Assembly (NCBI RefSeq): GCF_020181595.1
Contig: NZ_CP084028.1
Coordinates: 3,837,665-3,901,664, forward strand
Origin: [Mycobacterium] vasticus
Lineage (GTDB): Bacteria > Actinomycetota > Actinomycetes > Mycobacteriales > Mycobacteriaceae
DNA: 64,000 nt
Reading direction: 5' to 3'
Shown: piece by piece, positions 1-13,157 of the stretch
Layout: every line of letters begins with the position of its first letter
Position numbering within the stretch: position 1 is the first letter of the stretch
Notes under the pieces: model-generated
What the model was told of the DNA's origin: nothing
Seen by the model: only the letters and a program-made list of their open reading frames with translations
The model's database searches: none
Translations under genes and position numbers: made by a program

Positions 1-3000
1 TTCCGATCCCAGCACCGATGCCGAGAACGCCCGCCCGGAGCGGAACGGCAGGTGCGCGTCCGGTTCGGTCCACGCCCGGGCACCGGCTGCGGCGGCCGCG
101 CCTTCGACGATGGCCTGGTCGGTGGCGTGCGCGTGCGCCGCACCGTCGGGTGCCGGCGCCGCCTGGGCAGCGGTGCCGAGTACGTCGTCGTCGGAGTACC
201 CCGGCAGCGGACGCACCGTGTTGACCCGCAGCCGGTTCTCCGACAGCGTTCCGGTCTTGTCGAAGCAGACCACGTCGACCCGGCCGAGCGCCTCCACCGA
301 TCGCGGAATCCGCACCAGCGCACCGGATTCGGTCAACCGCTGCGACGACGCATGCTGGGCCAGGGTGGCCATCAGCGGCATGCCCTCGGGGACCGCGGCG
401 ATCGCGACCGCGATCGCGTTGCCGAGTGCAACCCGCAGCCCACCCTGACGCAGCAGGCCCAGCGCGCCGACCGCCACACCGCCGGCGGCGCTGTAGGGGA
501 AGGTCCGGTACATCAGCTGCGACAGGTGGTGCTGCAGGCCCACCTCGGGCAGCTCACCGGATGCCAACTCAGAGGCACGGCGGGCCTGGGTGTCGGCGCC
601 CACCGCGGTCACCATCGCCAGCGACTTGCCGGCGATCACCGTGGTGCCCGCGTAGAGCATCGAGCTGCGCTCGGCCAGTTCGGCACCGGGCGTCGGGTCC
701 AGCTGCTTGCCGACCGACAGCGATTCGCCGGTCAGCGCAGACTCGTCGACCTCGACGTCGGACACTTCGATCGTGCGCGCATCGGCGGGCACCACCTCGT
801 TGCTGCGCACCTCGATCAGGTCACCGGGCAGCAGTTGTTCGGCGGGGATCTCCTGATAGGTGGGGGTGCCGTCGGCTCCGATCAGCACGACCCGCGCCGG
901 CGGGGCCTGCTGGGCCAGCAGGGCGTTCAGCCGGCTCTCGGCCCGCAACCGCTGGTAGGCGGCCAGCATGGCGTTACCGGTGAGCACCGTTCCCACCATC
1001 ACGGCGTCGATCGGCGAGCCCAGCATGGCGGTGGCCGCCGAGCACAGCGCCAGGATCGGCGTCATCGGGTCGGACAACTCCTCACGCACGGCGTGGAAGT
1101 ACGGCCAGAACATGCCCTGCGACGCGGTTTCGACGGGTGCGCGCTCGGCCAGCGGCAGCACGGCGTCCGGCGTCAACAGCTCCCGCGCCTGCTCGACGGT
1201 CATCGCGTGCCACTCGTAGGCCGGCGCTGGCTGAGGTACCCGCGCCCGCAGCACCCGGCGGGCCAGCAGATACCCCGACAGCATCCCGGCGCCGGCACCC
1301 ACGGTCACCGGTCCGGGGCCGCGGCTCGGTCCCGCACCGACACCCGGGATGGTCGCCCGAACCCCGCGGACCAGCAGCAGCCCGGCGATGGACGACGCCC
1401 CGATCGAGATCGCGACGCCGCGCTCGGTGGCCGACCGGGCGGCCGGCAGCGCACGCAGCACCTGCCATGCCCCGGCCAGGTCGGCCAGCAGCAGGTCGGC
1501 ATAAAAAGGAGGAGGCAGGGCGTCATCCTCCGGCATGACGCCCAGCGCCAGATCTGCCGCGGCCAGTGCCTGCGCGGCCGAGGAGGACAGCACCGCGACG
1601 GTGCGACCGGCCTGCTGCAGGGCGGTCACGGCCGCGGCCAGCGCGCCGTCGAGATCGTCGCCAGAGACCGGCCGGATGTCGTCGAAACCGGGGCGCAGCT
1701 CGCCGAGGATCTCGGTGTCCACGGTGACCAGCTCCGCGCCGCAGCCACGTCCTTCGAGCACCACCGCCGAGGCCAGCGCGTGGTGCGCGGGCAGGATCAG
1801 CGCCTCCACCGGCTGGCTCGACCCGCGGGCTGTCATCCGGGGGACCCGGTGCCAGCCCGGACGCAGGCCGGTCTTGTCGAGCAGCGTTTGGGCCTGCTTC
1901 CAGGCCTGCGGCAGCTCGTGGTCACTGACGCCGCGGATCTGCACGACGCGGCGTTGTTCACCGGTCAGCACCCGTGGGTCGATGACCACGGCGTCGATCT
2001 TGTCGAGGCGGCGCAGGCTGTCAGGCCGCAGTGGCAGCACTTCGTGCGTATCCGCCAGCCCCTGACCCAGCGTCGCGGCGAACGATTCGCAACTGGTGCG
2101 CACCGCTTTCGGCGAGGTGGCCAGGATCGCGCTGGAGGTCATGTCCAGGTTGCGGGTCAGCGCGCCCACTGCCCCGGCCGCGACCACCTGTGCCAGTGCG
2201 GTGCGCTTCAGGTAGCGCTCGCCCGCACCGTCCGGCCGTGGGACAGGCCGCACGCCGGTGTGCACGTCCGGGTGATCTGCGTAGCGGGCCAGCTCCGGTT
2301 CGTAGCGATTCCAGGCCAGCGCCCCGGCCCGGGTCTCGGCGGCTTTGAGGCCCTCGACCATCATGTCCACCGCAAGGATCGCCGGGGACATGGTGATGAC
2401 GTGCGAACCGAGCGAGACCAGGGAAAGCACCCTGTCGGTCTTTGCCGGGCCGATCTGGCTTTCCAGTGCGTTGCGGACCAACGGCTGATAGCGGGCCACC
2501 GATGCCGCGGCGTCGAAGATCTTGGGCGCGGCGGGCAGGCGCATCACGCTGCCCACGGTGGCGATCGCCAGGCCTACCGCGTTGGCGCCCACCATCGCGC
2601 CCTTGGTGGCCAGCAGCAGTCCGTCGCCGGGCAGCGCCGCGGTGTCGGTCGCGGTCAGTTCGGAATTCTTTTCCACAGATTCCACGACCGCGCACAGGTC
2701 CCCCAGCGCAACGTGCTCGCCGATCTCGACGACCACCCGCGACAGCGGACGGTTCAGCCGCACCGAGGTGACACCGGGCTCGGCCCGCAGGGCTTCCAGA
2801 ACCTCGGCCCCGATGTCTGAGTCGTCGGAGCCGTCGAGCCCGTGCACCTCGATCCAGGCGCGTCCCGCACCGCGCCAACTGCGCCGGCTGGTCAGATCAG
2901 AGCGTTCGCCGGCCAGGATCTTGGCGCCTTCGCGCAGCGGGATGGCGGCGAGGTCCAGGCTCGCAGACGCCACTGCGCCGACCGCGTCGAGCCCGAGTCG

Positions 3001-3021
3001 GCCGAGCGAGAACACGTCCAT
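1..3021 (-). CDS. ctpI: CtpI-like P-type cation-transporting ATPase (C-terminus beyond window)
   Basis: Membrane pump that uses ATP to move a cation; the substrate cannot be read from the sequence. The first 1,007 codons are visible and the frame stays open through the left edge. The ATG at 3021 has a strong ribosome site (GGAGGT) 5 nt upstream. The active half shows TGES at residues 764-767, the membrane motif PEGMP near 876-880, and the phosphorylation motif DKTGT with Asp921. The N-terminal half of about 600 residues has a metal-binding-like fold near 50-100 without a CxxC pair. It also holds a second, decayed catalytic motif (DPRVLTG at 348) and a decayed P-domain near 470-495. This very long N-terminus fits mycobacterial CtpI (about 1,630 residues). 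CtpI is the best match by length and layout, recalled rather than searched. Confidence 0.8.
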   Translation of the reverse strand, partial: MDVFSLGRLGLDAVGAVASASLDLAAIPLREGAKILAGERSDLTSRRSWRGAGRAWIEVHGLDGSDDSDIGAEVLEALRAEPGVTSVRLNRPLSRVVVEIGEHVALGDLCAVVESVEKNSELTATDTAALPGDGLLLATKGAMVGANAVGLAIATVGSVMRLPAAPKIFDAAASVARYQPLVRNALESQIGPAKTDRVLSLVSLGSHVITMSPAILAVDMMVEGLKAAETRAGALAWNRYEPELARYADHPDVHTGVRPVPRPDGAGERYLKRTALAQVVAAGAVGALTRNLDMTSSAILATSPKAVRTSCESFAATLGQGLADTHEVLPLRPDSLRRLDKIDAVVIDPRVLTGEQRRVVQIRGVSDHELPQAWKQAQTLLDKTGLRPGWHRVPRMTARGSSQPVEALILPAHHALASAVVLEGRGCGAELVTVDTEILGELRPGFDDIRPVSGDDLDGALAAAVTALQQAGRTVAVLSSSAAQALAAADLALGVMPEDDALPPPFYADLLLADLAGAWQVLRALPAARSATERGVAISIGASSIAGLLLVRGVRATIPGVGAGPSRGPGPVTVGAGAGMLSGYLLARRVLRARVPQPAPAYEWHAMTVEQARELLTPDAVLPLAERAPVETASQGMFWPYFHAVREELSDPMTPILALCSAATAMLGSPIDAVMVGTVLTGNAMLAAYQRLRAESRLNALLAQQAPPARVVLIGADGTPTYQEIPAEQLLPGDLIEVRSNEVVPADARTIEVSDVEVDESALTGESLSVGKQLDPTPGAELAERSSMLYAGTTVIAGKSLAMVTAVGADTQARRASELASGELPEVGLQHHLSQLMYRTFPYSAAGGVAVGALGLLRQGGLRVALGNAIAVAIAAVPEGMPLMATLAQHASSQRLTESGALVRIPRSVEALGRVDVVCFDKTGTLSENRLRVNTVRPLPGYSDDDVLGTAAQAAPAPDGAAHAHATDQAIVEGAAAAAGARAWTEPDAHLPFRSGRAFSASVLGSE

Positions 3022-3167
3022 GGATTACCTCCAGCGTCATTGGTGCGCTGGAGGTCTCTTCCGCCGATCACCGGCTCGCAGTACCGGCCGCCCGATGACG
3101 GGTGACGTGATGACGACACTGCGAATTGGGGAATACTCCCCTCCGACCGGCCAGTATGCCACAGACG

Positions 3168-5910
<2,743 letters not shown>

Positions 5911-5911
<1 letters not shown>

Positions 5912-8900
5912 TGCTGCCCGGCGAGTCGAGGGATCGCGCAGTACCTTCTACAGACGTGCCGACGCCGCAAATCCCGCCACGGTTTCTGCGTGCCTCGGCT
6001 GCGCCGGCGCCCCGCACCCTGATCGACATCCTGCGTCAGACCGCCGAACGCTTCCCCGAAGCCTCCGCCATCGACGACGGCAATGTGGTGCTGACCTACG
6101 CCGAGCTGGTCACCGACATCTCCGACAGCGTCGCGTGGCTGGCCGAACGCGGTATCGGACGCGGCGACCGGGTCGGCATCCGGATGCCCTCGGGCACCTA
6201 TTCGCTCTACACCGCGATCCTGGCGGTGCTGGCCGCCGGCGCGGCCTATGTGCCCGTCGACGCCGACGATCCGGCCGAACGAGCCGAGCTGGTGTTCGGC
6301 GAGGCGCAGGTGGCCGGCGTGATCACCGAGAAGGGTCTGACCCGTGGCCCGGGGGCGCCGGGCGGGATGCCGGCGTCGTCGCCGACCGAGGACGACGACG
6401 CCTGGATCATCTTCACCTCCGGGTCGACCGGCACCCCCAAGGGCGTGGCGATCACCCACCGCAGCGCGGCGGCCTTCGTCGACGCCGAGGCGCAGTTGTT
6501 CTGCCAGGATCAGCCGATCGGGCCGGGTGATCGGGTGCTGGCCGGCCTGTCGGTGGCGTTCGACGCGTCGTGTGAGGAGATGTGGCTGGCGTGGCGCTAC
6601 GGCGCCTGCCTGGTGCCGGCCCCGCGGTCGCTGGTGCGCAGCGGCATGGACCTGGGGCCGTGGCTGGTGGCCCGCGACGTGACCGTGGTGTCGACGGTGC
6701 CGACGCTGGCGGCGATGTGGCCGGCCGAGGCGCTGGAGGCGGTGCGGTTGCTGATCTTCGGCGGCGAGGCCTGCCCGCCGGAACTGGCGGCCCGCCTGGC
6801 GGTGGAGGGCCGAGAGGTGTGGAACACCTACGGGCCCACCGAGGCCACGGTGGTGGCCTGCGCCGCGCCCCTCGACGGCTCCGATCCGGTGCGGATCGGC
6901 CTGCCGCTGGCCGGCTGGGATCTGGCGGTGATCGGCGCCGACGGAGCACCGGTGGACATCGGCGAGGTCGGTGAGTTGGTGATCGGCGGGGTGGGGCTGG
7001 GCCGCTATCTCGACGACGCCCGGGACGCCGAGAAGTACGCGCCGCTGCCCGGCCTGGACTGGCCGCGGGCCTATCGCAGTGGGGACCTGGTGCAGTTGCA
7101 GACCGACGGGCTGGTGTTCTGCGGCCGGGCCGACGACCAGGTCAAGGTCGGCGGCCGGCGCATCGAACTGGGTGAGGTGGACACCGCGCTGATGGCGCTG
7201 CCCGGGGTGAGCGGCGGCGCGGCCGCGGTGCGCGAAAGCGCCGGTGGCACACCGCTGTTGGTCGGGTATCTGGCCAGCACCGACCCGGACTTCGACCTGG
7301 TCGCTGCGCGCGCACTGCTGGCTCGACAGCTGCCCGCCGCGCTGGTTCCGCGGCTGGTGCGCCTCACCGAGCTGCCCACCCGGACCTCCGGCAAGGTCGA
7401 CCGTGACGCGCTGCCCTGGCCGGTGCCCGGCGCCGACGAGTCCTCGGCCCTGGACGGCGTCGACGGCACCCTGGGCTGGCTGGCCGGGCTGTGGCGCGAC
7501 GTTTTGGGCACCCCGGTCGAGGACGAGCGGGCCGACTTCTTCGCCCTGGGCGGCGGATCGCTGGCGGCAGCGCAGCTGGTGGCCGCGGTGCGCCAGCGCT
7601 ACCCGAAGCTCACCGTCGCGCAGCTCTACGACCGGCCGCGGCTCGGTTCGCTGGCCGGGTTCCTCGACGACATGGGGGCAGCCGATCCGGCGGGTGAGGG
7701 GGCGCCGGCGGTGGCGACGGTACCGACGGTGCCCCGGCTGACCCAGGCCGCCCAGGTGCTGCTGTCGGTGCCGCTGGCAACCCTGGCCGGCCTGCAGTGG
7801 GTGGCCTGGCTGGCGCTGATCAACAACGCGGCGTCGATGTGGCATCCGCTGCCCTGGCAGGCGCGCCTGAACTGGTGGTGGGTGATCGCCGCGTTCGTAC
7901 TGTTCGTCACCCCGCTGGGCCGGATGGGCATCGCTGCGTTCGGGGCCCGGGTGCTGCTGGCCGGTCTGGCGCCCGGCACCTACCGGCGTGGCGGGCGCGA
8001 GCATCTGCGGATCTGGATCGCCGAGCGGCTGGCCGCAGCCAGCGGAGCCGAGAACCTCGCCGGCGCACCGTGGTTGGTGTACTACGCCCGGGCGCTGGGC
8101 AACACCATCGGTAAGGGCGTCGACCTGCACTCCGCCCCGCCCGTGACGGGAATGCTGACGCTGGGGCACCGCTGCTCGATCGAGCCGGAGGTCGATCTGA
8201 CCGGGTACTGGGTGGACGGCGAGGACTTCCACGTCGGCCCCATCACGATCGGCAACGACGCCACCATCGGCGCTCGCACCACCCTGGCGCCAGGCGCCTC
8301 GGTCGGCAAGGACGCCGACGTCGGCCCCGGTTCCGGGGTGGTCGGCGAGGTGAAGAAGGGCCAGTACTGGACGGGCTCGCCAGCGGTGAAATCCGGCAAG
8401 GCACGCCATCCGTGGCCCGATCACCGGCCACCGGCCCGCCCGGCGTGGGTGGCGGTCTACGGGCTGACGTCGCTGCTGCTGGGCGGCCTGCCACTGCTGG
8501 CACTGGGCGCCGGGCTGGCCGTGCTGGGCTGGTCGGTGCGCGACGCCACCACCCTCGGTGCGGCGATCCGCCCGGTGGCGGTGTGGACACCGGTGGCCGC
8601 GCTGACCGCGCTGGGCTGTTACGCCGCGCTGACCGTCATCGGGGTGCGACTGCTGTCGATCGGGCTGCGGGAGGGCTACCACCCGGTGCGCAGCCGGGTG
8701 GGCTGGCAGTTGTGGGCCACCGAGCGGCTGATGGACGCGGCCCGCGACTACCTGTTCCCGATCTACGCCAGCCTGATCACCCCGTGGTGGCTGCGGCTGC
8801 TGGGCGCCAAGGTGGGCGAGGGCACCGAGATCTCCACCGCGCTGCTGATCCCGAAGTTCACGGTGATCGCCGACGGCGCCTTCCTGGCCGACGACACCAT

Positions 8901-9834
8901 GGTCGCCTCCTACGAGCTGGGCGGCGGCTGGATTCACGTCGCACCGGCCACCATCGGCAAGCGCGCTTTCCTGGGCAACTCCGGGATCACTCAGCCGGGC
9001 CGGCGGGTACCCGACAAGGCCTTGGTGGCGGTGCTGTCCACGGCACCGCACAAGGCCAAGACCGGCTCGTCGTGGCTGGGCAGCCCGCCGGTTCGGCTGC
9101 GCCGCAAGGCCGCCGACTCCGATGCCGAGCGAACCTTCGCCCCACCAGTGCGACTCAAGCTGATGCGCGCCGTCATGGAGACCTTCCGGCTGATCCCGGT
9201 CGTGGCGACCTTTGCGATCGGTGTCACCGTACTCGGGGCATTGCATTGGGGTGCAATGCATTATGGCTACAAGTGGGCGGCCCTGGGCAGCGGCGTGGTG
9301 CTGCTGACCGCCGGGGCGGTTGCCGGCGGTGCCGCGGTGGTGGCGAAATGGCTTATGGTGGGCCGGATTCAGGCAACCGAGCACCCGCTGTGGTCGTCGT
9401 TCGTGTGGCGCAATGAGGTGTCCGACACCTTCGTCGAGACCGTGGCCGCCCCGTGGTTCGCCCGCGCCGCCACCGGCACCCCGGTGATCAACCTGTGGCT
9501 GCGGGCGCTGGGCGCCGACATCGGGCGGGGCGTGTGGTGTGAGACCTACTGGCTGCCCGAAGCCGACCTGGTGACGCTGGGCCCCGGCGCCACCGTCAAC
9601 CGCGGCTGCGTGGTGCAGACCCACCTGTTCCACGACCGGATCATGCAGCTCGACACCGTCACGCTGGAAGCCGGCGCCACCCTGGGGCCGCACTGTGTGG
9701 CACTGCCGGCCGCACGCCTGGGCGCGGGCACCAGCGTCGGCCCCGCTTCACTGGTGATGCGCGGCGACCAGGTGCCGCCCGCAACGCGCTGGCAGGGCAA
9801 CCCGATCGCACCGGCGACCGGAGCAACACGGTGA
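5911..9834 (+). CDS. Membrane-bound single-module NRPS of the Pls (poly-amino-acid synthetase) type
   Basis: A 1,307-residue protein with the layout of Streptomyces epsilon-poly-L-lysine synthetase Pls. An adenylation domain (about 30-510) carries FTSGSTGTPKGV, NTYGPTEATV, YRSGDLV and GRADDQVKVGGRRIELGE. It is followed by TRTSGKVDRDALP and a carrier domain with FALGGGSLAA, where the Ser takes phosphopantetheine (about 546). No condensation or thioesterase domain is seen. Instead, three left-handed beta-helix acyltransferase-like soluble domains (about 750-810, 960-1035, 1195-1290) alternate with hydrophobic membrane segments (about 610-680, 840-910, 1095-1145). That is the NRPS terminal-domain arrangement, in which the soluble domains join monomers iteratively. 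The start is ATG at 5911 (TGATG overlap with the upstream gene); GTG 5956 is an alternative. It overlaps the downstream M1 peptidase by 4 nt. The amino acid used is not predicted. Confidence 0.85.
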
Positions 9835-11174
9835 GCAAACCCGTCAAGAAGAGCACCGCGAAACCCCGAACCGAGCCGCCCGTCATCGACCCCTATCTGC
9901 CCGGCAGTGGTAACGCCGGCTACCGGGTGTCGCGCTACGAGCTGGACCTGGAGTACAAGGTCGCCAGCAACCGGCTGTCGGGGACGGTGACCATCACCGC
10001 GACCACGACCACCGCACTGCGGGTGTTCACCCTGGACCTCGCCGAGCCGATGTCGGTGTCCAAGGTGCGGGTCAACGGCCGCGCCCCCACCCGGTTCGCC
10101 ACCGCAGGCGCCAAGCTGCGGATCACGCTGGCCGACCCGTTGCCCGCCGGGGCCGCCCTGGTGGTCAGCGTCCGCTACTCGGGATCCCCGCGGCCACGCG
10201 ACACCGTTTGGGGGGAAGTCGGTTTCGAGGAACTGACGGACGGCGCCCTGGTCTCCGGACAGCCCAACGGCGCTCCGTGTTGGTTCCCCTGCGATGACCA
10301 CCCTGCTGCTAAGGCGAGCTACCTGGTCCAGATCAGCACCGACAGCCCGTATCGCGCGGTGGCCAACGGCGAGCTGCTGTCGCGGCGGGTCCGGGCGGGG
10401 CGCACCACCTGGGTCTACGAGCAGCCTGAGCCGACACCGACCTACCTGGTCACCCTGCAGATCGGCCAGTACGTGACGCACCGACTGGCCGGGTCCGAGG
10501 TGCCGATCAACGCGGTGCTGCCCGCCCGGCTGCGCACCGAGTTCGACCACGACTTCGCCGACCAGCCCGAGATGATGGCGCTGTTCGTGCGACTGTTCGG
10601 CCCCTACCCGCTGGCTGCCGGCTACACCGTGGTGGTCACCGACGACAACCTGGAAATCCCCCTTGAAGCACAGGGCATTTCGATCTTCGGCGCCAACCAC
10701 TGCGACGGCACCGGCGGCTCAGAGCGGCTGATCGCCCACGAGCTGGCGCATCAGTGGTTCGGCAACAGCGTGACGGTGCGCCACTGGCGCGACATCTGGC
10801 TGCACGAGGGTTTCGCCTGCTACGCCGAATGGCTGTGGTCGGAGCATTCCGGCGGACGCAGCGCCGACCAATGGGCCCAGCACTACCACCGCCAGCTGGC
10901 GGCGCTGCCGCAGGATCTGCTGTTGGCCGATCCGGGCCCGGCCGACATGTTCGATGACCGCCTCTACAAGCGCGGCGCGCTCACCCTGCACCGGCTGCGC
11001 GTCCTGATCGGGGACGCCGACTTCTTCGCGCTGCTGCGGGACTGGACGACGCGCCACCGGCACGGCAACGCCAGTACCGACGACTTCACCGGCCTGGCCG
11101 CCAACTACGCCAAGGTGTCGCTGCAGCCGCTGTGGCAGGCCTGGCTGTACTCCAGAGCGCTGCCGCCGCAGTAG
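9831..11174 (+). CDS. M1 family zinc aminopeptidase
   Basis: Zinc metallopeptidase of 447 residues. The catalytic motif HELAHQWFGN is followed by LHEGFACYAEWLW, giving the two His and distal Glu zinc ligands (HExxH-x18-E). The N-terminal beta-sandwich begins near YRVSRYELDLEY. It is about half the length of PepN and lacks the large C-terminal helical domain, as in the short bacterial M1 enzymes. No signal peptide is seen; a basic Lys-rich N-terminus precedes the first domain. The GTG start at 9831 overlaps the synthetase stop codon (GTGA), indicating coupled translation. In Streptomyces, poly-lysine synthetases are accompanied by a peptidase that degrades the product, so this enzyme may trim the product of the neighbouring synthetase. 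That link is inference. Confidence 0.88.
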   Translation: MSKPVKKSTAKPRTEPPVIDPYLPGSGNAGYRVSRYELDLEYKVASNRLSGTVTITATTTTALRVFTLDLAEPMSVSKVRVNGRAPTRFATAGAKLRITLADPLPAGAALVVSVRYSGSPRPRDTVWGEVGFEELTDGALVSGQPNGAPCWFPCDDHPAAKASYLVQISTDSPYRAVANGELLSRRVRAGRTTWVYEQPEPTPTYLVTLQIGQYVTHRLAGSEVPINAVLPARLRTEFDHDFADQPEMMALFVRLFGPYPLAAGYTVVVTDDNLEIPLEAQGISIFGANHCDGTGGSERLIAHELAHQWFGNSVTVRHWRDIWLHEGFACYAEWLWSEHSGGRSADQWAQHYHRQLAALPQDLLLADPGPADMFDDRLYKRGALTLHRLRVLIGDADFFALLRDWTTRHRHGNASTDDFTGLAANYAKVSLQPLWQAWLYSRALPPQ

Positions 11175-11267
11175 CGCGACCTGCCGGCGACGGCAGATAT
11201 GCGTTTCGTATGAGTCCGCTCTGCGGAGTTGCCGGGTCCGCCGGGTCGAAAATACCGTCGAATATTG

Positions 11268-11799
11268 ATGAACTTTGCCGCGTTGCCGCCGGAGGTCAAC
11301 TCCGCGCTCATGTACGCCGGACCCGGATCCGGCCCCATCCGAGCCGCCGCCACCGCCTGGAAAACCATGGCCGCCGAACTCGAAACCGCCGCCAACTCCT
11401 ACCGAACCCTCATCACCGGACTCACCGACCAAACCTGGCAAGGCCCCGCCGCAGTCGCCATGACCACCGCCGCAGCCCCCTACGCCACCTGGATGCACAC
11501 CACCGCAACCCAAGCCGCCCACGCCGGCACCCAAGCAGCAGCCGCCGCAGCCGCCTACGAAACCGCCTTCGCCATGACCGTCCCACCCGCGGTCATCACC
11601 GCCAACCGCACCCAACTGGCCACCCTGACCGCCACCAACCTCCTCGGCCAGAACACCGCCGCCATCGCCGCCAACGAAGCCCACTACGCCACCATGTGGG
11701 CCCAAGACGCCACCGCCATGTACAGCTACGCCACCGGCGCAGCCGCAGCCACCCAACTCCCCACCTTCACCCCACCACAAACCACCGCCAACCCCGCCG
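11268..11799 (+). repeat. PPE duplication, full-length copy (blocks A and B)
   Basis: Block A (11268-11473, 206 bp) matches 12860-13065 with one substitution (Thr to Ser codon). Block B (11709-11799, 91 bp) matches 13067-13157 exactly. The 235 bp between the blocks here are replaced by a single base in the other copy, a net in-frame loss of 234 bp. Such identity within divergent flanks indicates recent duplication or gene conversion. Confidence 0.93.
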
Positions 11800-12539
11800 A
11801 CGACACCTCGGGGGCCTACCAGGGCGCGGGCGAGGAGGGCCTGCTGCTCGACATCCTGGTGGCACTGCTGGAGGTGGACAGCATCGCGCCGTTCGAGGGC
11901 GGCGGCGCCGGGCTGGAGTTCGGCGGCCTGGCCATCGAGGCGGCCAGCCTCGGGCCGTTCGCCGGGCTGGGTTTCACCGGTGACCTGGGCGCCGTCGGCG
12001 GTCTGGGCCTGATCGGTCAAACCGCACCCCCCGTCGGTGGCCTGCTTCCGGCGGCCGCATTGAGATCGGCGAGCGGGCCGGTGGGGGCGGCCGGCCGGGT
12101 CGGGGCGACCTGGGCCTCGATCGGCAAGGCCGTGCCACTGGGATCCCTGTCGGTGCCACAGGCCTGGGTTGCCGCCACCCCCGCGGCACTACGCGAAGTC
12201 ACCCTGGTCGCAGCACAATCCGGCACCGCCGCCGCAGCAACCGCCAGCGCCACCGAGATCCCGTTCGCCGAAATGGCCCTGGCCGGCATGGCCGGCCGCG
12301 CCATGACCGCCACCGTCGGCACCGCCGGACCCGGACGACGGCCACAGCTCACCCAGCCGAACCCCACCGCACCACCCAAACCGGCCGAGGAATCGTTGGC
12401 AGCGGCAGAACCGGTGACCGGCGTGGAGATCCTCGCCGAACTGCGCGGCCTGGCAGAGCTGCGCGACGCCGGGGTGCTGACCACGCAGGAGTTCGACCGG
12501 CAACGCGAACGGGTCATCGCAGATTTCATCGACGAGTAA
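11268..12539 (+). CDS. PPE family protein (PPE-SVP type) with SHOCT-like C-terminus
   Basis: PPE protein of 423 residues. The N-terminal about 180 residues form the conserved PPE domain, starting [20 protein letters not shown] and including the W-x-G turn (TWQGPAA). A Gly/Ala-rich middle contains the SVP signature PLGSLSVPQAW near 295, which marks the PPE-SVP subgroup usually exported by ESX-5. The last about 45 residues contain LAELRDAGVLTTQEFDRQR, which reads like a SHOCT (short C-terminal) helix pair, unusual on a PPE protein. The start is ATG at 11268, the conserved MNFAALPPE, with no clear ribosome site. It heads a PPE-PE-PPE cluster with small gaps. PE and PPE proteins normally act as helical heterodimers secreted by type VII systems. 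Confidence 0.92.
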   Translation: MNFAALPPEVNSALMYAGPGSGPIRAAATAWKTMAAELETAANSYRTLITGLTDQTWQGPAAVAMTTAAAPYATWMHTTATQAAHAGTQAAAAAAAYETAFAMTVPPAVITANRTQLATLTATNLLGQNTAAIAANEAHYATMWAQDATAMYSYATGAAAATQLPTFTPPQTTANPADDTSGAYQGAGEEGLLLDILVALLEVDSIAPFEGGGAGLEFGGLAIEAASLGPFAGLGFTGDLGAVGGLGLIGQTAPPVGGLLPAAALRSASGPVGAAGRVGATWASIGKAVPLGSLSVPQAWVAATPAALREVTLVAAQSGTAAAATASATEIPFAEMALAGMAGRAMTATVGTAGPGRRPQLTQPNPTAPPKPAEESLAAAEPVTGVEILAELRGLAELRDAGVLTTQEFDRQRERVIADFIDE

Positions 12540-12563
12540 ATATCGACCAGGAGGTTTGAGGAG

Positions 12564-12863
12564 ATGCCTTTCGTAGTCGCGCAACCGGAATCACTGTCCG
12601 GCGCCGCCATCGACCTGCAGAGCATCGGTTCGGCACTGCAGGCACAGAGCGCGGCCGTGGCCGCCCCGACCACCGCGATGGCGGCCCCGGCCTCCGACGT
12701 TGTCTCGGCGTCGGTCGCCGCCCGGTTCAACGCCAACGGCGCACTGTTCCAGAGCGTGGCGGCCCAGGCCGCCGCCGTCCACCAGATGTTCGTCAGCACC
12801 CTCGACGGCAGCGGCACCGCATATGCGGCCACCGAAGCCGCGAACGTGCTCGCCGCGCGATGA
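12564..12863 (+). CDS. PE family protein
   Basis: PE protein of 99 residues, the PE domain only, without a C-terminal extension. It starts [14 protein letters not shown] and forms two helices around a turn. Near the C-terminus it has the type VII secretion motif YxxxE ([10 protein letters not shown]). A strong ribosome site (AGGAGG at 12549-12554, with GAGGAG closer) precedes the ATG at 12564. Its TGA overlaps the ATG of the next PPE gene by 4 nt, so PE and the second PPE are co-translated. In the usual arrangement PE pairs with the PPE that follows. Here that PPE has a damaged interaction domain, so its real partner may be the upstream PPE. Confidence 0.93.
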   Translation: MPFVVAQPESLSGAAIDLQSIGSALQAQSAAVAAPTTAMAAPASDVVSASVAARFNANGALFQSVAAQAAAVHQMFVSTLDGSGTAYAATEAANVLAAR

Positions 12864-13157
12864 ACTTTGCCGCGTTGCCGCCGGAGGTCAACTCCGCGCT
12901 CATGTACGCCGGACCCGGATCCGGCCCCATCCGAGCCGCCGCCACCGCCTGGAAAACCATGGCCGCCGAACTCGAATCCGCCGCCAACTCCTACCGAACC
13001 CTCATCACCGGACTCACCGACCAAACCTGGCAAGGCCCCGCCGCAGTCGCCATGACCACCGCCGCCGCCACCGCCATGTACAGCTACGCCACCGGCGCAG
13101 CCGCAGCCACCCAACTCCCCACCTTCACCCCACCACAAACCACCGCCAACCCCGCCG
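12860..13157 (+). repeat. PPE duplication, deleted copy (blocks A and B fused)
   Basis: Second copy of the PPE repeat. Blocks A and B are joined at 13065-13067 in a GCC-rich stretch (GCCGCCGCCACC), which could have mediated slippage or microhomology recombination. Confidence 0.93.

Noticed and set aside
52..2820. Very long plus-strand open frame (922 codons) across the CtpI-like gene
   Set aside because: It is antisense to the P-type ATPase, whose catalytic motifs are clear on the minus strand; its own translation is Arg/Gln/His-rich with no motif.
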